Translations under genes and position numbers: made by a program
Notes under the pieces: generated by a model
Database searches by the model: none
Told to the model about the DNA's origin: nothing
The model's input: only the letters and a program-made list of their open reading frames with translations
Shown here: positions 50,063 to 59,605 of the stretch, in pieces
How positions within the stretch are numbered: position 1 is the stretch's first letter
Layout: every line of letters begins with the position of its first letter
Source of the DNA: RUG369 sp050949645
GTDB lineage: Bacteria > Planctomycetota > Planctomycetia > Pirellulales > Thermoguttaceae
Assembly (NCBI GenBank): GCA_050949645.1
Contig: JBMNGC010000001.1
Span: 1,178,001-1,242,000 of the forward strand
Direction: 5' to 3'
Length of the DNA stretch: 64,000 nucleotides

Positions 50063-52012
50063 TCAGCGGTACATTGGCAAATAACGGTATGGCGTTTCAA
50101 GAATTAGAACTGCCAGCGCCGTATTGAGGAGACGACCGCCGTCGTTCATATACTGGTCATAAAAGAGCCAGCTGCCGTCTTCGCACTGTCCGCTTAGGGA
50201 TATCATGGACGAGCGCGCCTGCGTATCGACAAGAAGCTCTCTGAACATTGCAAAGCTTTCTTTCCAATATTTTCCCCCGTAGCTCTGGAGCGCCAGCGCT
50301 GCGTAATACGCAAAATACAGGTTATAAACCAGTCGTCCGTCCCTGACATAGGTGATCGTTCGATTCCTGACTCGACTGCTCTGAACGCTCTTTTTGGCTT
50401 GTTGCCACTGATTGTCGGCAAGCGTAATCCACTTGTAAAGTTGCTCGGCGCCGCGATCAAGGTCATTCTTCTTTTGCGGATCTTTTCCAGGCTCCCACCC
50501 AAGATACTCGCGAACTAATACTCCAACCGCCGACGTTCCCCAGCGTTTAGAAACGTCCTCTCTGGAATTGGGTTGATATCGATATGAACGTCCGTTGTCG
50601 TCCATAACGAGGTCTAGAAAATTACCCGCGCGGTACGTTACGGAAACAGGGAGATCAAACCCTGCCGATACTCCGGAATGCAAGGCCATCATCTGCCAGC
50701 CTAGAACCGACGTATCGCCGTCTACCGTACTATGAAACATAGGATCGCCAATCGAAAAATAACGCCAGCCGCCGTCATTAAGCTGCGAACGTTCGATAAA
50801 TCGTATTCCGCCTTCCGAAAGACTTTTTAGATTTTCGTCATTCGTCATCTCGTAGGCTTCGCAACAGGTAAGAACAGCTAACGCCTGAACATACGCCGCA
50901 CCGTCTCCGGTAAATCCGTCGCGAAAATCAACGCCGTCCTCTTTGAGAATCGCGTGATATTGAAGATATCGCAACCCGCTCGCAACCGTCTTCTGATAGG
51001 GCCCTGATTCAGTATGCGTGTACCCGGACCCTAAAAAAGGCAATAACGCGATCGCAGTTGCCGCCATCCGGCTTGGATGCAACTGACGTAGGTACGCAGT
51101 GCCGGTCGACGTCGAAGTTGAATTGGAACACCTGCACGAGCTCGAGCGTCCGTTCTCGTCTTCCGCCGTGAGATCAAAGGCCCATCCTCCGTCCGGAAGC
51201 TGATGGCGAGCGAGCCATGCAAGTCCGCGTTCGACAGCGTCTTCACTCTCTTTAGTAACGTCGCCCTGACGTCCCTGCTCTCCTTGTTTCCGCGCCGCGC
51301 GTCCCTTCGCCGCGCCACGTCCGCGATGAAACGGAACGCCGCCGGAGCCCGGATTGACCAACGGCGCCGATTTCAGCACGTCTGCATCCGTCAGCCTTGC
51401 GCCATCCATATCAAGGAGCTCATCTGAGACCCCGACGTTCACCTGTTCGTTGGTCAATAACTGCGCGGCCAGTTCAACTTCCATTTCGCTTGCGTCGGAA
51501 GTCAGTTCAAAGGTCGCCTCTTCCAAAGGGGACGCTCCCGACTCATCAACGAAATCAAGTTCTTCCAACTGCGAAAGAAATCCGCCATCAACGAAGACTC
51601 CAAGCGTTCCGACACGAACGTTCAACGCAATAGAGACAAGCAGGAGTGCAATCGCCAGGTGGAAGATAAAGCTTACCATCATAGCGACGGAACGTCTTCC
51701 AGAAAGGCGCCGCCATAGAATCTGAAAAGTTGAAAGATTACGCCATTTCGCAGGCGCTCTGAAAAAGAATAAGATACGGCGCGTCCTGCGAGCTTGCCGA
51801 GGCGGCTGAAGCCCTCGAGAACCAAGGGTTAGTAGTCGTGTCGCGACGTCTTCATCGCTGAAATCCTCTTCATCTAAATGAAGTTTCAGCTCTGGAATTG
51901 AAGTTTTGTTCGGCGACAGGCCATTCGTCCAATCGCGCAGCTCCTGAAGAATGCGGCGTTCCTCCAGAGTTTTTCGCGTCGCCTTTTTTCTTCTTCTACT
52001 CGCGCGTTTCAT
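50063..52012 (-). CDS. Membrane-anchored squalene-cyclase/prenyltransferase-repeat protein
   Basis: A 649-residue protein. The N-terminal 105 residues are basic and cytosolic, followed by one membrane helix (SVAMMVSFIFHLAIALLLVSIAL, about 108-130). The rest, extracytoplasmic, has alpha-alpha toroid repeats with QW-like motifs: GLAWLARHQLPDGGWAF, FIERSQLNDGGWRYF, GQCEDGSWLFYDQ. The catalytic Asp-rich motif of terpene cyclases is absent. Planctomycetes encode many such proteins of unknown role, often near MoxR clusters. A Cys/Ser/Thr-rich insert (SSSCRCSNSTSTSTG) interrupts the first repeat. No clear ribosome site. Confidence 0.82.
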   Translation of the reverse strand: MKRASRRRKKATRKTLEERRILQELRDWTNGLSPNKTSIPELKLHLDEEDFSDEDVATRLLTLGSRGLQPPRQARRTRRILFFFRAPAKWRNLSTFQILWRRLSGRRSVAMMVSFIFHLAIALLLVSIALNVRVGTLGVFVDGGFLSQLEELDFVDESGASPLEEATFELTSDASEMEVELAAQLLTNEQVNVGVSDELLDMDGARLTDADVLKSAPLVNPGSGGVPFHRGRGAAKGRAARKQGEQGRQGDVTKESEDAVERGLAWLARHQLPDGGWAFDLTAEDENGRSSSCRCSNSTSTSTGTAYLRQLHPSRMAATAIALLPFLGSGYTHTESGPYQKTVASGLRYLQYHAILKEDGVDFRDGFTGDGAAYVQALAVLTCCEAYEMTNDENLKSLSEGGIRFIERSQLNDGGWRYFSIGDPMFHSTVDGDTSVLGWQMMALHSGVSAGFDLPVSVTYRAGNFLDLVMDDNGRSYRYQPNSREDVSKRWGTSAVGVLVREYLGWEPGKDPQKKNDLDRGAEQLYKWITLADNQWQQAKKSVQSSRVRNRTITYVRDGRLVYNLYFAYYAALALQSYGGKYWKESFAMFRELLVDTQARSSMISLSGQCEDGSWLFYDQYMNDGGRLLNTALAVLILETPYRYLPMYR

Positions 52013-52132
52013 AAGACGTCATAAACCTTGTCTTCACGAGCCGCCCTCTGTTCATTAAAAGACAGTCAGCGGGTATTCGCTTCTAAAAGAGCTTTTAGCT
52101 CGGGGAAATCGTAGCAAAATCAACTAAATGAC

Positions 52133-52169
52133 GCAAGTCCGACCCGGGAATCTTCCAGATCGGACTTGC
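52133..52169 (-). terminator. Intrinsic terminator of gltA
   Basis: Perfect 10-bp stem GCAAGTCCGA / TCGGACTTGC with a 17-base loop, 41 bases past the gltA stop; only a weak T tract follows on the minus strand. Confidence 0.7.
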
Positions 52170-52210
52170 TCGATTTTAAGGCTTACAGAAACGTTTTGAG
52201 ATATCTAGGA

Positions 52211-53509
52211 TCAACGCTTCTCCATCTCGATATAGTTTGATCTCGGATTGCCAACGTACAACTGCCGCGGACGAATAATTTTTCCGCCTTCGGCAAAATG
52301 CTGTTCCTTCCATTGAGCAATCCAACCAGGCAGTCGTCCGATTGCGAACATGACGGTAAACATATCGGTCGGGATGCCAATCGCTCGCAGAAGAATACCA
52401 CTGTAGAAGTCGACGTTCGGATAGAGCTTACGATCGATGAAATAGGGATCCTTGAGCGCCAACTCTTCAAGTTTGCGCGCGACGTCGAGGAGCGGGTCGT
52501 TATGCTTCAGCTTGCGGAACAAGCGATCGCACGCGGCCTTGAGAATCTTCGCGCGAGGATCGTAATTACGATAGACACGGTGACCAAAGCCATAAAGCCG
52601 GAATGGGTTGTCGTGATCCTTAGCGGCTTCGAGGCATTCTTCGACGCGAAAGCCGCCGCGATGGATCTCTTCAAGCATCTCCATAACTTTGACGTTGGCG
52701 CCTCCGTGGAGCGGTCCCCACAACGCGTTGACGCCCGCGCTGCAGGAAGCGAAGAGGTTCGCCTGAGCGGAACACACAACTCGCACCGCGCTCGCGCTGC
52801 AATTTTGTTCATGGTCGGCGTGAAGAATAAAAACCAGGTTGAGCGCGTCTTCCATTTCCTCCGACACGGCAAACTGCTTATAGGGCAGCGAAAACATCAT
52901 GTGGAGAAAATTGGCGCAATATCGCATGTTCGGATCGGGATAGATAAAGGGCAGCCCCTCCGCTCGACGGTAGGTGAGCGCGGCGATCGTACGAACTTTG
53001 CTAATGAGACGCGCTGCGGCGCCCATGAGAATTTTCTCGTCTTCAAGCTGCAAGAACTCTTTATGGTAACACGCCATCATGCTGATCATCGCCGAAAGGA
53101 TCGCCATAGGAGGCGCAGCGGCCGGCAACGTCATGAATTGGCTAAGCATACCCTCGTGAAGCAATTCATGGCTCGTCAGCATGTCGCGAAACTGAACAAG
53201 CTCGTCATGATCCGGAAGACGGCCAAAAATAAGAGCCCAAGCGACCTCAATAAAATTCGGTTTCGGACGATCAAACTGTTCGATAGGAATGCCGCGATAC
53301 CGCAAGACGCCGCGTTCGCCGTCAATATAGGTAATGGAGCTGCAGCAAATCGCAGTATTGCCAAGAGAAGGGTCGTACGTCGTTAATTGGTGCTCCTTAT
53401 AGAGCGAAGTGATATCAATAGAGCGATCACCCTCGGCGCCAGTATACACGTTGAGGTCGATCGTTTTATCGTCAATGAGCAGCTTTGCGGTATCTGAACA
53501 CTCGGACAT
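52211..53509 (-). CDS. gltA: Citrate synthase
   Basis: A 432-residue type II citrate synthase that condenses oxaloacetate and acetyl-CoA. Landmarks: the N-terminal beta domain (TYDPSLGNTAICCSSITYIDG), GVLRYRGIPIEQ, the active-site His in LHADHEQNCS and in WGPLHGGANVKVME, GFGHRVYRNYDPRA, and the catalytic Asp in YPNVDFYSGILL. Length and NTD fit the hexameric, NADH-sensitive Gram-negative form. The ATG at 53509 follows a perfect AGGAGGT; the 31 codons upstream are not conserved. A promoter is suggested about 200 bases upstream. Confidence 0.97.
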   Translation of the reverse strand: MSECSDTAKLLIDDKTIDLNVYTGAEGDRSIDITSLYKEHQLTTYDPSLGNTAICCSSITYIDGERGVLRYRGIPIEQFDRPKPNFIEVAWALIFGRLPDHDELVQFRDMLTSHELLHEGMLSQFMTLPAAAPPMAILSAMISMMACYHKEFLQLEDEKILMGAAARLISKVRTIAALTYRRAEGLPFIYPDPNMRYCANFLHMMFSLPYKQFAVSEEMEDALNLVFILHADHEQNCSASAVRVVCSAQANLFASCSAGVNALWGPLHGGANVKVMEMLEEIHRGGFRVEECLEAAKDHDNPFRLYGFGHRVYRNYDPRAKILKAACDRLFRKLKHNDPLLDVARKLEELALKDPYFIDRKLYPNVDFYSGILLRAIGIPTDMFTVMFAIGRLPGWIAQWKEQHFAEGGKIIRPRQLYVGNPRSNYIEMEKR

Positions 53510-53697
53510 GCAAAAACCTCCTATCTTTGAACGAACGTCTAAAACGCAACGCGCGCCAATAACGTCCTGCGCTCCGGCGGGAAAACGTGGCTGTACCGCC
53601 AAGACGAACGATACTTCGTTCTAAGTCGTCAAAACGTTTTCAACTCCAAAATAAACCTGAAGCTCTTGCGTTCAAATCCGACTGGATTACACCGTAT

Positions 53698-53725
53698 ATT
53701 ATAAACAGCCGCCGGACTTTGAAAA
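53698..53725 (-). promoter_or_regulatory. Probable promoter of gltA
   Basis: Minus-strand -35 TTTTCA (53720-53725), 16-base spacer, -10 TATAAT (53698-53703); leader about 180 bases. Confidence 0.5.
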
Positions 53726-54066
53726 GGAAGGAAACAACGCATTTAAACAATATTAAAGCGTTAAATCTTCCGTAATAACGCCAGTTTATACGACAGCGCG
53801 CCAAAGTCTATTGGAATTACAACGTTCTCAGGCATTTTACGCAAACGGAGCCTTTTGCAAAGATTAAAGGAAAATATTCACACTCTCTTTGCAAGCCTGA
53901 TCAGCGAACTTTCCAAACGCTACCGCAAAAAACATCTGGACTAGTATCTCAAAAAAAGACAGTCTGGTGTTGCGAAACTCTCTCAAAGGACGCTCGCGTT
54001 CAACGATTAAAAACTTCCGTCTTAACGACAAACCTTCTGAATCTCATCGATACACGGGATAAAGCA
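53726..54066. other. Divergent intergenic region before the secreted-protein pair
   Basis: About 340 AT-rich bases without an acceptable open frame. They should hold the promoter for the gene at 54067, but I cannot single out a pair of boxes. Confidence 0.4.
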
Positions 54067-54702
54067 ATGAAACGATCAGTCTTCTTCGGTCTAGGAACAG
54101 CGCTCCTTTCGACGGGGCTTGCGATTTGCGGCTTTGTAGCGGGCGAACGTTTTGCAACGCAGGAAACGGAGTCCAACCATTCCCTTCCAGTCTACGCCAC
54201 CGCTTCGAGCGAAAGCGACGGCGTTATTGTGGCGACCGGCGGCTACTCTGGGAACGTGGAAGCAATGTATTATCTGGATTCTCAGAGCTGTCGTCTTTCC
54301 GCCGGCCTCATTTCCCGAACTGCTCCGGCTCTTCAAAAGTCCTTTACGCGCAATCTCAAAAACGACCTTGCGGACGCTGCTGAGCAGCTCAAAGTTTCGG
54401 TTCCTGTCTCCCCCAAATTCCTAATGGTTACCGGCGAAGCGGATATTCGCAACGTCGGCGCGGTCGCCAATATGTCGCGCTCGCTCGTCTATGTCGCCGA
54501 GATCAATTCCGGAATCGTTTTTGTTTACGCGCTTCCTGGCGTCAATGATAGAGACCTGGTCGTCTCCAACGGTGAAATCATCCTCTGGACATTTGCGCGC
54601 CTTAACGACGGTTTGCAAGCTAGCGGCGGTACAAACTTCACACAACCAGTCACTGGCCCTGAATCTCAGCTAATTGATTCCGGCTTCTATCGTACGCAAT
54701 GA
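54067..54702 (+). CDS. Exported protein of unknown function
   Basis: A 211-residue protein with an N-terminal membrane or signal segment (FFGLGTALLSTGLAICGFVAG). The mature part is a small beta-rich domain: GVIVATGGYSGNVEAMYYLDSQSCRLSAGLI, then LVYVAEINSGIVFVYALP, which reads as two related strands-and-turns units. I do not recognise the family. It is followed by another exported gene on the same strand beyond a hairpin at 54725. Confidence 0.65.
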   Translation: MKRSVFFGLGTALLSTGLAICGFVAGERFATQETESNHSLPVYATASSESDGVIVATGGYSGNVEAMYYLDSQSCRLSAGLISRTAPALQKSFTRNLKNDLADAAEQLKVSVPVSPKFLMVTGEADIRNVGAVANMSRSLVYVAEINSGIVFVYALPGVNDRDLVVSNGEIILWTFARLNDGLQASGGTNFTQPVTGPESQLIDSGFYRTQ

Positions 54703-54724
54703 TTCGGCAAAATCGCCAGATAAA

Positions 54725-54765
54725 CGCCAAGCATTCCTGAAAATCAGGCGATATTTGGCGCTTTT
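54725..54765 (+). terminator. Probable terminator between the two exported-protein genes
   Basis: An imperfect stem: CGCCAA (54725-54730) and CCTGA (54736-54740) pair with TCAGG (54744-54748) and TTGGCG (54755-54760), followed by CTTTT. Confidence 0.6.
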
Positions 54766-54807
54766 CCATCGACACGGACGTCTAGGGTCAAGATTGAAGG
54801 ATTCAAT

Positions 54808-56172
54808 ATGGACATCTTGTTTTCACGCGCAAAGATTTTTCCTTTCATTATGACGCTGGCTTACGGGACGACGTTTTGCTCTGCGGCGTTCTTTGCCCAG
54901 AATGCTCGCGCACAGTCTCCAGCCGTTGAACGAGGACAAGGCGCCGTCTACGTCCAGCCACGGTATCAAGACTATGCCAACGTAACGGCACGGTCTGAAA
55001 GGCACGCCCTTCAACCGACGAAGACAAATAAATCTGCGTCTGAAATCTGGTCTCAGTTCTTTTTTGGAGCCCCTAAAAAACAGGCGCCCAAGGAACAGCC
55101 TTCCTTTGATCGACAAGCGGCAAACCGCAACGAAGCCTTAGTTCAACCGAACCCCGATTCCGCTTCGATCCTAAGGCAATTCTTTGGGCTCCCGCCTGAA
55201 ACTCCTTCGCAAACGACGACCGCGCGTCCGCTTAAAGCGCAGAATTACGTCTTCAACGATCCTGGAAACTATTCGCATTCCTATGCGGAACTTTCTCAGA
55301 ATATTCAAAGTCAGATATCGAGGAACGTCCATCAACTTTCATCTAACGCCTCTCAAAACATGAGAGCCGCCCAAGCTCAGGGACGTCAATATGCGGAACA
55401 GATTTCCAATGATCTCCGCGGCGCGTCTAACGCAGTTGCTCAAAACGCGAGGGAACTTCAGAACCGTGGACGTCGATATGCGCAAAACGCTCAAAACCAG
55501 TTTCACCATGAGGCGAATAGAATTTTCAACGAAGTCGACGACGTCGCCGCGTCGGCTGGCGCATCGCTGCAACGAGCTGCGCGTCAGGCGTCAGAGCAGA
55601 CTTCGGAATTGGCGAACGTCATCGAAATGACAAGCGATGAGCTTGCCAATGCTCGCCGTCGTCGTTTGGAAGAACTCAACGCTTACCTCGCTGCCAACCG
55701 CCCTGTGGAATTCGCCCAAAGGATCAGAGAAAGTCGCGAGTTTAATGAGGAACGAGATTTCGACGTCGCTCAGGCGAATCGTTCAAAAATTCGTCAGGCT
55801 TCGGACGTCGTGCCTCAGGTCCTTCCCGCGCGTCCACAGATTCTTGAGCAGATGTCGAGAAGCCCGCGTGCCGTGACGGCAAACGCCCTTCCCCAAAGCA
55901 ACACTCCACTCCCCGAGGTCAGTCGTGTGACTCCGAACGCGATGCCCGGTACGACCAGAAAGATCACGAATTCTGCTCCGCCAGCTCAAAACGTTTACGC
56001 TACAAAGCCCACGCCTCGCGCAACAGCTATCTTCTCCGCTCCTATCCTCGACGAAGAGACTCAGGAGGAAGAGTATGAAGACTATATCGATGAATCGGAA
56101 GAGCCTCGTGACGTCGTCAAAAACGGCGTGATTCGTTCTTCGGCCAAGTTTATCGATCCGAGAGATCTTTGA
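54808..56172 (+). CDS. Secreted coiled-coil, Gln/Ala-rich protein
   Basis: A 454-residue protein with a signal peptide (hydrophobic PFIMTLAYGTTFCSAAFF, cleavage likely after ARA). Residues about 165-305 form one long amphipathic helical region rich in Gln, Asn, Ala and Arg, with recurring AQNAR and GRxYAxQ units spaced like 11-residue or heptad repeats, ending RRRRLEELNAYLAANRP. The flanks are disordered and Pro-rich; the C-terminus is acidic. AAGGA precedes the ATG. No family recognised. Such repeats suit surface binding or filament formation. Confidence 0.65.
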   Translation: MDILFSRAKIFPFIMTLAYGTTFCSAAFFAQNARAQSPAVERGQGAVYVQPRYQDYANVTARSERHALQPTKTNKSASEIWSQFFFGAPKKQAPKEQPSFDRQAANRNEALVQPNPDSASILRQFFGLPPETPSQTTTARPLKAQNYVFNDPGNYSHSYAELSQNIQSQISRNVHQLSSNASQNMRAAQAQGRQYAEQISNDLRGASNAVAQNARELQNRGRRYAQNAQNQFHHEANRIFNEVDDVAASAGASLQRAARQASEQTSELANVIEMTSDELANARRRRLEELNAYLAANRPVEFAQRIRESREFNEERDFDVAQANRSKIRQASDVVPQVLPARPQILEQMSRSPRAVTANALPQSNTPLPEVSRVTPNAMPGTTRKITNSAPPAQNVYATKPTPRATAIFSAPILDEETQEEEYEDYIDESEEPRDVVKNGVIRSSAKFIDPRDL

Positions 56173-56477
56173 CTGACTTGATCTGCATTGATCAAAAGAA
56201 ATCGACTCCCTTTTGCTCATTACAGCGGCGGCTGCAAAGCCTGTCTTGAAAGCTCTACGCCTTAGGAGCATGAGAACCAGCAGCGCTGTAATTTACAATG
56301 CCTTGCGTCTGCCAGTACCGTTACGATATTTTTTGGAAAAACGAATATTTTCTCGCCGAGCGATTATACGATCAGCCCTACTTTTCAGAACTTCGCGACT
56401 AGAGATTCTTGTAGTAAACTTTTCTTCATCGGCGATAATACGGACATAGGGGGGCGCGTCAGACCACGGGCATGGCG
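56173..56477. other. Interval between convergent genes
   Basis: 305 bases between the secreted coiled-coil gene and the LptF/G gene. A 78-codon frame (56213-56449, +) and a 62-codon frame on the other strand lack ribosome sites and family features. No clean terminator hairpin is seen. Confidence 0.4.
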
Positions 56478-57623
56478 TCAAATTTCTTTACTGAAAAGCG
56501 ACGAATATAGCGCCAGGGCAAACGGCACAAAAATCCATGGTCCGCAAACGGCAATATCTGGAATACCCATCGTCAGACCTACCACCTGAAAGACCAATGA
56601 AAGAAGACAGGGGATCGCTCCCAGCGACGCCGTCGCAACTTTAAGGATAGGTTTCGTCCCCATCGGTCGGGTCAAGTAAATCGGGACTCCAAAAAAGAAT
56701 GGAATCAAGTTGATGAAAAGTTGCCCGATTCTCGTATGAACGGAGACGACGAGTTCGACAGACTTTCTTTTGAAGGTGGGATCCTTGATCGCGCGATTAA
56801 GCTCGTTGAGCTTTCCGTAGACGGTCCAATTATCGCCGGCGACAAGATTCGTCGGCGTAATATTCGTGGCAACAAAAAGCTGATTTCCTGCGAGCCAATC
56901 CGGGTGGTCGACGGGCGAAAAGAAGATGGTTCTTTCGGTAATCGGATCCTTTATCGACGGACTTGTCAGAAACTCGGTCGGCGTCGTCACGCCTTCAAAG
57001 AGCCATCCCTGGGGCCGATTCCCCTCTGCTGGACAATAGACTGCCGCCTCAGCGGTGAAGCGATTTCCGTAGCGATTAGACGTGTTTCCGAGAATTATTC
57101 TCGGCTTGATAAGTTTACCTTCAGAAAAATAGATTTTCTCTCCGTCAAAGGAAAAATTTCCGGCGTCGTCGCTCGCACGGTTAACCTCCATCTCATCGGA
57201 ATACCTGATATAGTCGGTGCGCGAAAGGGAGAGGTAATTGACCTGCGTCGGAACGTAGAATTCTCTAAAAGCGGTCAACCCTAGCGAAATCGCTATCGCT
57301 GCGGCGACAAGTGGCGCCGCAATTCTTGCAGGAGACGCTCCCATTGTCTTGAGCGCCACGAGTTCCTGATTGCTATCTATTACGTAGAGCGCTACGCCGG
57401 CGGCAAGAAAGATAAAGATCGGATAAAAACTACCTATAACCTTGTTGTAAAAAAGAAGATAGTACGTGAAAAACCGACCAATCTCGGCGGTATTACGAAG
57501 ACTTATCCATCCGTTAGCAGCGAGGTCGATGATCGCAAAAACAAACAAGGTAACGAACAGGAGCCCGCAAAAGGTTCCCACCGTCTTCTTGAAAAGGTAT
57601 TTATCGAAAATTTTAAAACCCAT
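56478..57623 (-). CDS. LptF/LptG family permease
   Basis: A 381-residue membrane protein of the YjgP/YjgQ family, half of the ABC permease that pulls lipopolysaccharide from the inner membrane. It has the family layout of three N-terminal helices, a periplasmic beta-jellyroll (about 120-275), and three C-terminal helices. Typical segments are IFDKYLFKKTVGTFCGLLFVTLF, the cytosolic loop NQELVALKTMGASPARIAAPL that contacts LptB, and the GVPIYLTRP segment. The other permease half, lptB and lptC are not in the window. It follows the SNF2 gene by 50 bases and appears to be the last gene of the run. Confidence 0.9.
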   Translation of the reverse strand: MGFKIFDKYLFKKTVGTFCGLLFVTLFVFAIIDLAANGWISLRNTAEIGRFFTYYLLFYNKVIGSFYPIFIFLAAGVALYVIDSNQELVALKTMGASPARIAAPLVAAAIAISLGLTAFREFYVPTQVNYLSLSRTDYIRYSDEMEVNRASDDAGNFSFDGEKIYFSEGKLIKPRIILGNTSNRYGNRFTAEAAVYCPAEGNRPQGWLFEGVTTPTEFLTSPSIKDPITERTIFFSPVDHPDWLAGNQLFVATNITPTNLVAGDNWTVYGKLNELNRAIKDPTFKRKSVELVVSVHTRIGQLFINLIPFFFGVPIYLTRPMGTKPILKVATASLGAIPCLLSLVFQVVGLTMGIPDIAVCGPWIFVPFALALYSSLFSKEI

Positions 57624-57673
57624 TTTTGTCTCTCAAGCGTTGCGGCGTCCTACAACTTCACCCGCTTTCGTCG

Positions 57674-59572
57674 CTACCTTCTGCGCGCCATACCCCTTCT
57701 GCGCGATTCTGGCGCTTTGATATTGAACAACCCAAAGATTTCTGCCTGACTCAGTCCCATCGAGTAACCAAGTCCCTTCGCGTCAGAAAGGATCGTTTCC
57801 GAAAGCATCCGCTTTTCCGCCAAAATGCGGTCGATCTTTTCTTCGATCGTATTGACGGAAACATAACGCGTCACGGTCACGGGACCTGCCGCTCCGATAC
57901 GGTGAGCGCGATTGATCGCTTGATCTTCGACCGCAGGGTTCCACCACCGGTCGAAAAGGAAAACGTACTCTGCAAACTGAAGATTTAATCCAACGCTACC
58001 GGCGCCATAGCTCATGAGAATAACGTGACAATCGGGGTCGTCGCGGAATTGTTCGAGGACTTTTTCTCGGTCTTTAGGCCTCGTTTTACCATGGTACTCC
58101 AATGGCCCGAAGCGTTGCAAACGGTCGCTTAAAATACGCAGCGTCTTGACCCATTGACTAAACACAATCGCTTTACGACCGCTTTCAGCGATCTCTTCCA
58201 TGTCCGCTTCAAGTTGTTCAAGCTTGGCGCTCTCGCCCGTCGCGGGATCAAAATTGCAAATCTGCTTTAAACGCAAGATCAGTTCAAACGCATGCTGAAT
58301 GGTCACAGAATCTCCCATTTGATTGAGGCGAATCGATCCGTCTTCCTGCGCGAGTCGATACGTTTCAAACTGATTTGGGGAGAGTTCAATGTGGGCGTCT
58401 CGAATTAGCTTTGGCGGCAAATCCTTGAGGGTCTGCTCCTTAGTGCGGCGCAAGATATGATCGCCGACGAGTTTGCTGAGTCGAGACGGTTCGAGCCCTG
58501 ATTCAAGGTAGCCGGGCGCTAGGAATTCAAAGACGCCGACGAGGTCTTCAGCAGAGTTTTCAACAGGCGTGCCCGTGAGCGCCCAGTTCCTACGACGCGG
58601 GATAGCTCGAGCGGCTTCCGACGTAACGTTCGATTTATTTTTAATTCGCTGCGATTCATCCAAAACAACGAGATCGTAAACAACCTTGGCGCCTCCAGGC
58701 GGATCGAAAAATTCTCGATCTCGACTAAGCAACTCGTAATTCGCAATGCGAACCGGAGCGTTTTTGAGCTCCCACAACCATTGACGTCGTTCGCTTTTAC
58801 CCTCGATCAACTGAACGGGAATCTCTGGCGCCCAAAGTTCAAATTCACGTCGCCAGTTTGTCATCAGAGGTTTAGGACACACAAGTAGTACGCGTCGACA
58901 TTCACCGCTACGGAAAAGGAGTCGAATCGTCGTGATCGCTTGCATCGTTTTGCCGAGCCCCATTTCATCGGCAAGAATCGCGTGATGCGCCCCATAAAGA
59001 AAAGCAACGCCCTGTTTCTGGTAATTGAATGGTTCAAACGGGGTTTCAAGATAACGTCTTCCTAGCCACGTTTCGATTGGCGGCTGGAGGATGTATCCAA
59101 GGCGATCCTCCATTTTTACGACGTCGCCGGGGACGCGAATACGCGTCGGCGAGGCGGGCGAGTCAAAGTACTCCTCTGAATCCAGTTTAGAGGAGTCTTT
59201 CACTGAATTCGCGTCGTTGCCGTCGGACGAGTCACTGGATCGGTCTTTTTCACCCTCGTTATCGGCCTTTTGCTTCTCGTGGAAAATCTCGTCTTGAGGA
59301 AAGAAGTAGAAGCTCTCAATCGCCGAGGCGTTTTTTATGCGGCGATCTACGGGAAGTGAAATCACTCGAACGGCGTTCTTTCGAGAACGGAAACGCAACG
59401 TATGAGTTTCAATCCGAAGACGTTTCCCATCTTCGTCGAGAAGCGAGCGAGGGCAAAGAACGCTCAAAGTTTTAGGAATCGTCGTCTGGCGATTCCACGA
59501 ATGTATCTCGATGGAAAAGGGGTTTTTCATCGTTGAATCGCGTGTGTCGTCGGAAAGATTTAGCTCAGGCAA
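57674..59572 (-). CDS. SNF2-family DEAD/DEAH-box helicase
   Basis: A 632-residue Swi2/Snf2 ATPase. Motifs: Q region YQKQGVAFL, Walker A ADEMGLGKT, Walker B variant LDESQRIKN, motif III ALTGTPVEN, then the helicase C domain with AIVFSQWVKTL, SYGAGSVGLNLQ and NPAVEDQAINRAHRIGA. It should translocate on DNA or remodel nucleoprotein. The N-terminal 165 residues hold a charged Ser/Asp-rich linker (about 105-145) and no zinc-finger SWIM domain. The first start is TTG at 59572 with GGAG upstream; an ATG 14 codons later has no ribosome site. It lies 33 bases after the preceding gene. Confidence 0.9.
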   Translation of the reverse strand: MPELNLSDDTRDSTMKNPFSIEIHSWNRQTTIPKTLSVLCPRSLLDEDGKRLRIETHTLRFRSRKNAVRVISLPVDRRIKNASAIESFYFFPQDEIFHEKQKADNEGEKDRSSDSSDGNDANSVKDSSKLDSEEYFDSPASPTRIRVPGDVVKMEDRLGYILQPPIETWLGRRYLETPFEPFNYQKQGVAFLYGAHHAILADEMGLGKTMQAITTIRLLFRSGECRRVLLVCPKPLMTNWRREFELWAPEIPVQLIEGKSERRQWLWELKNAPVRIANYELLSRDREFFDPPGGAKVVYDLVVLDESQRIKNKSNVTSEAARAIPRRRNWALTGTPVENSAEDLVGVFEFLAPGYLESGLEPSRLSKLVGDHILRRTKEQTLKDLPPKLIRDAHIELSPNQFETYRLAQEDGSIRLNQMGDSVTIQHAFELILRLKQICNFDPATGESAKLEQLEADMEEIAESGRKAIVFSQWVKTLRILSDRLQRFGPLEYHGKTRPKDREKVLEQFRDDPDCHVILMSYGAGSVGLNLQFAEYVFLFDRWWNPAVEDQAINRAHRIGAAGPVTVTRYVSVNTIEEKIDRILAEKRMLSETILSDAKGLGYSMGLSQAEIFGLFNIKAPESRRRGMARRR

Positions 59573-59605
59573 AATCGTACTCCATTACGTTATCTGGGAA
59601 GACCG

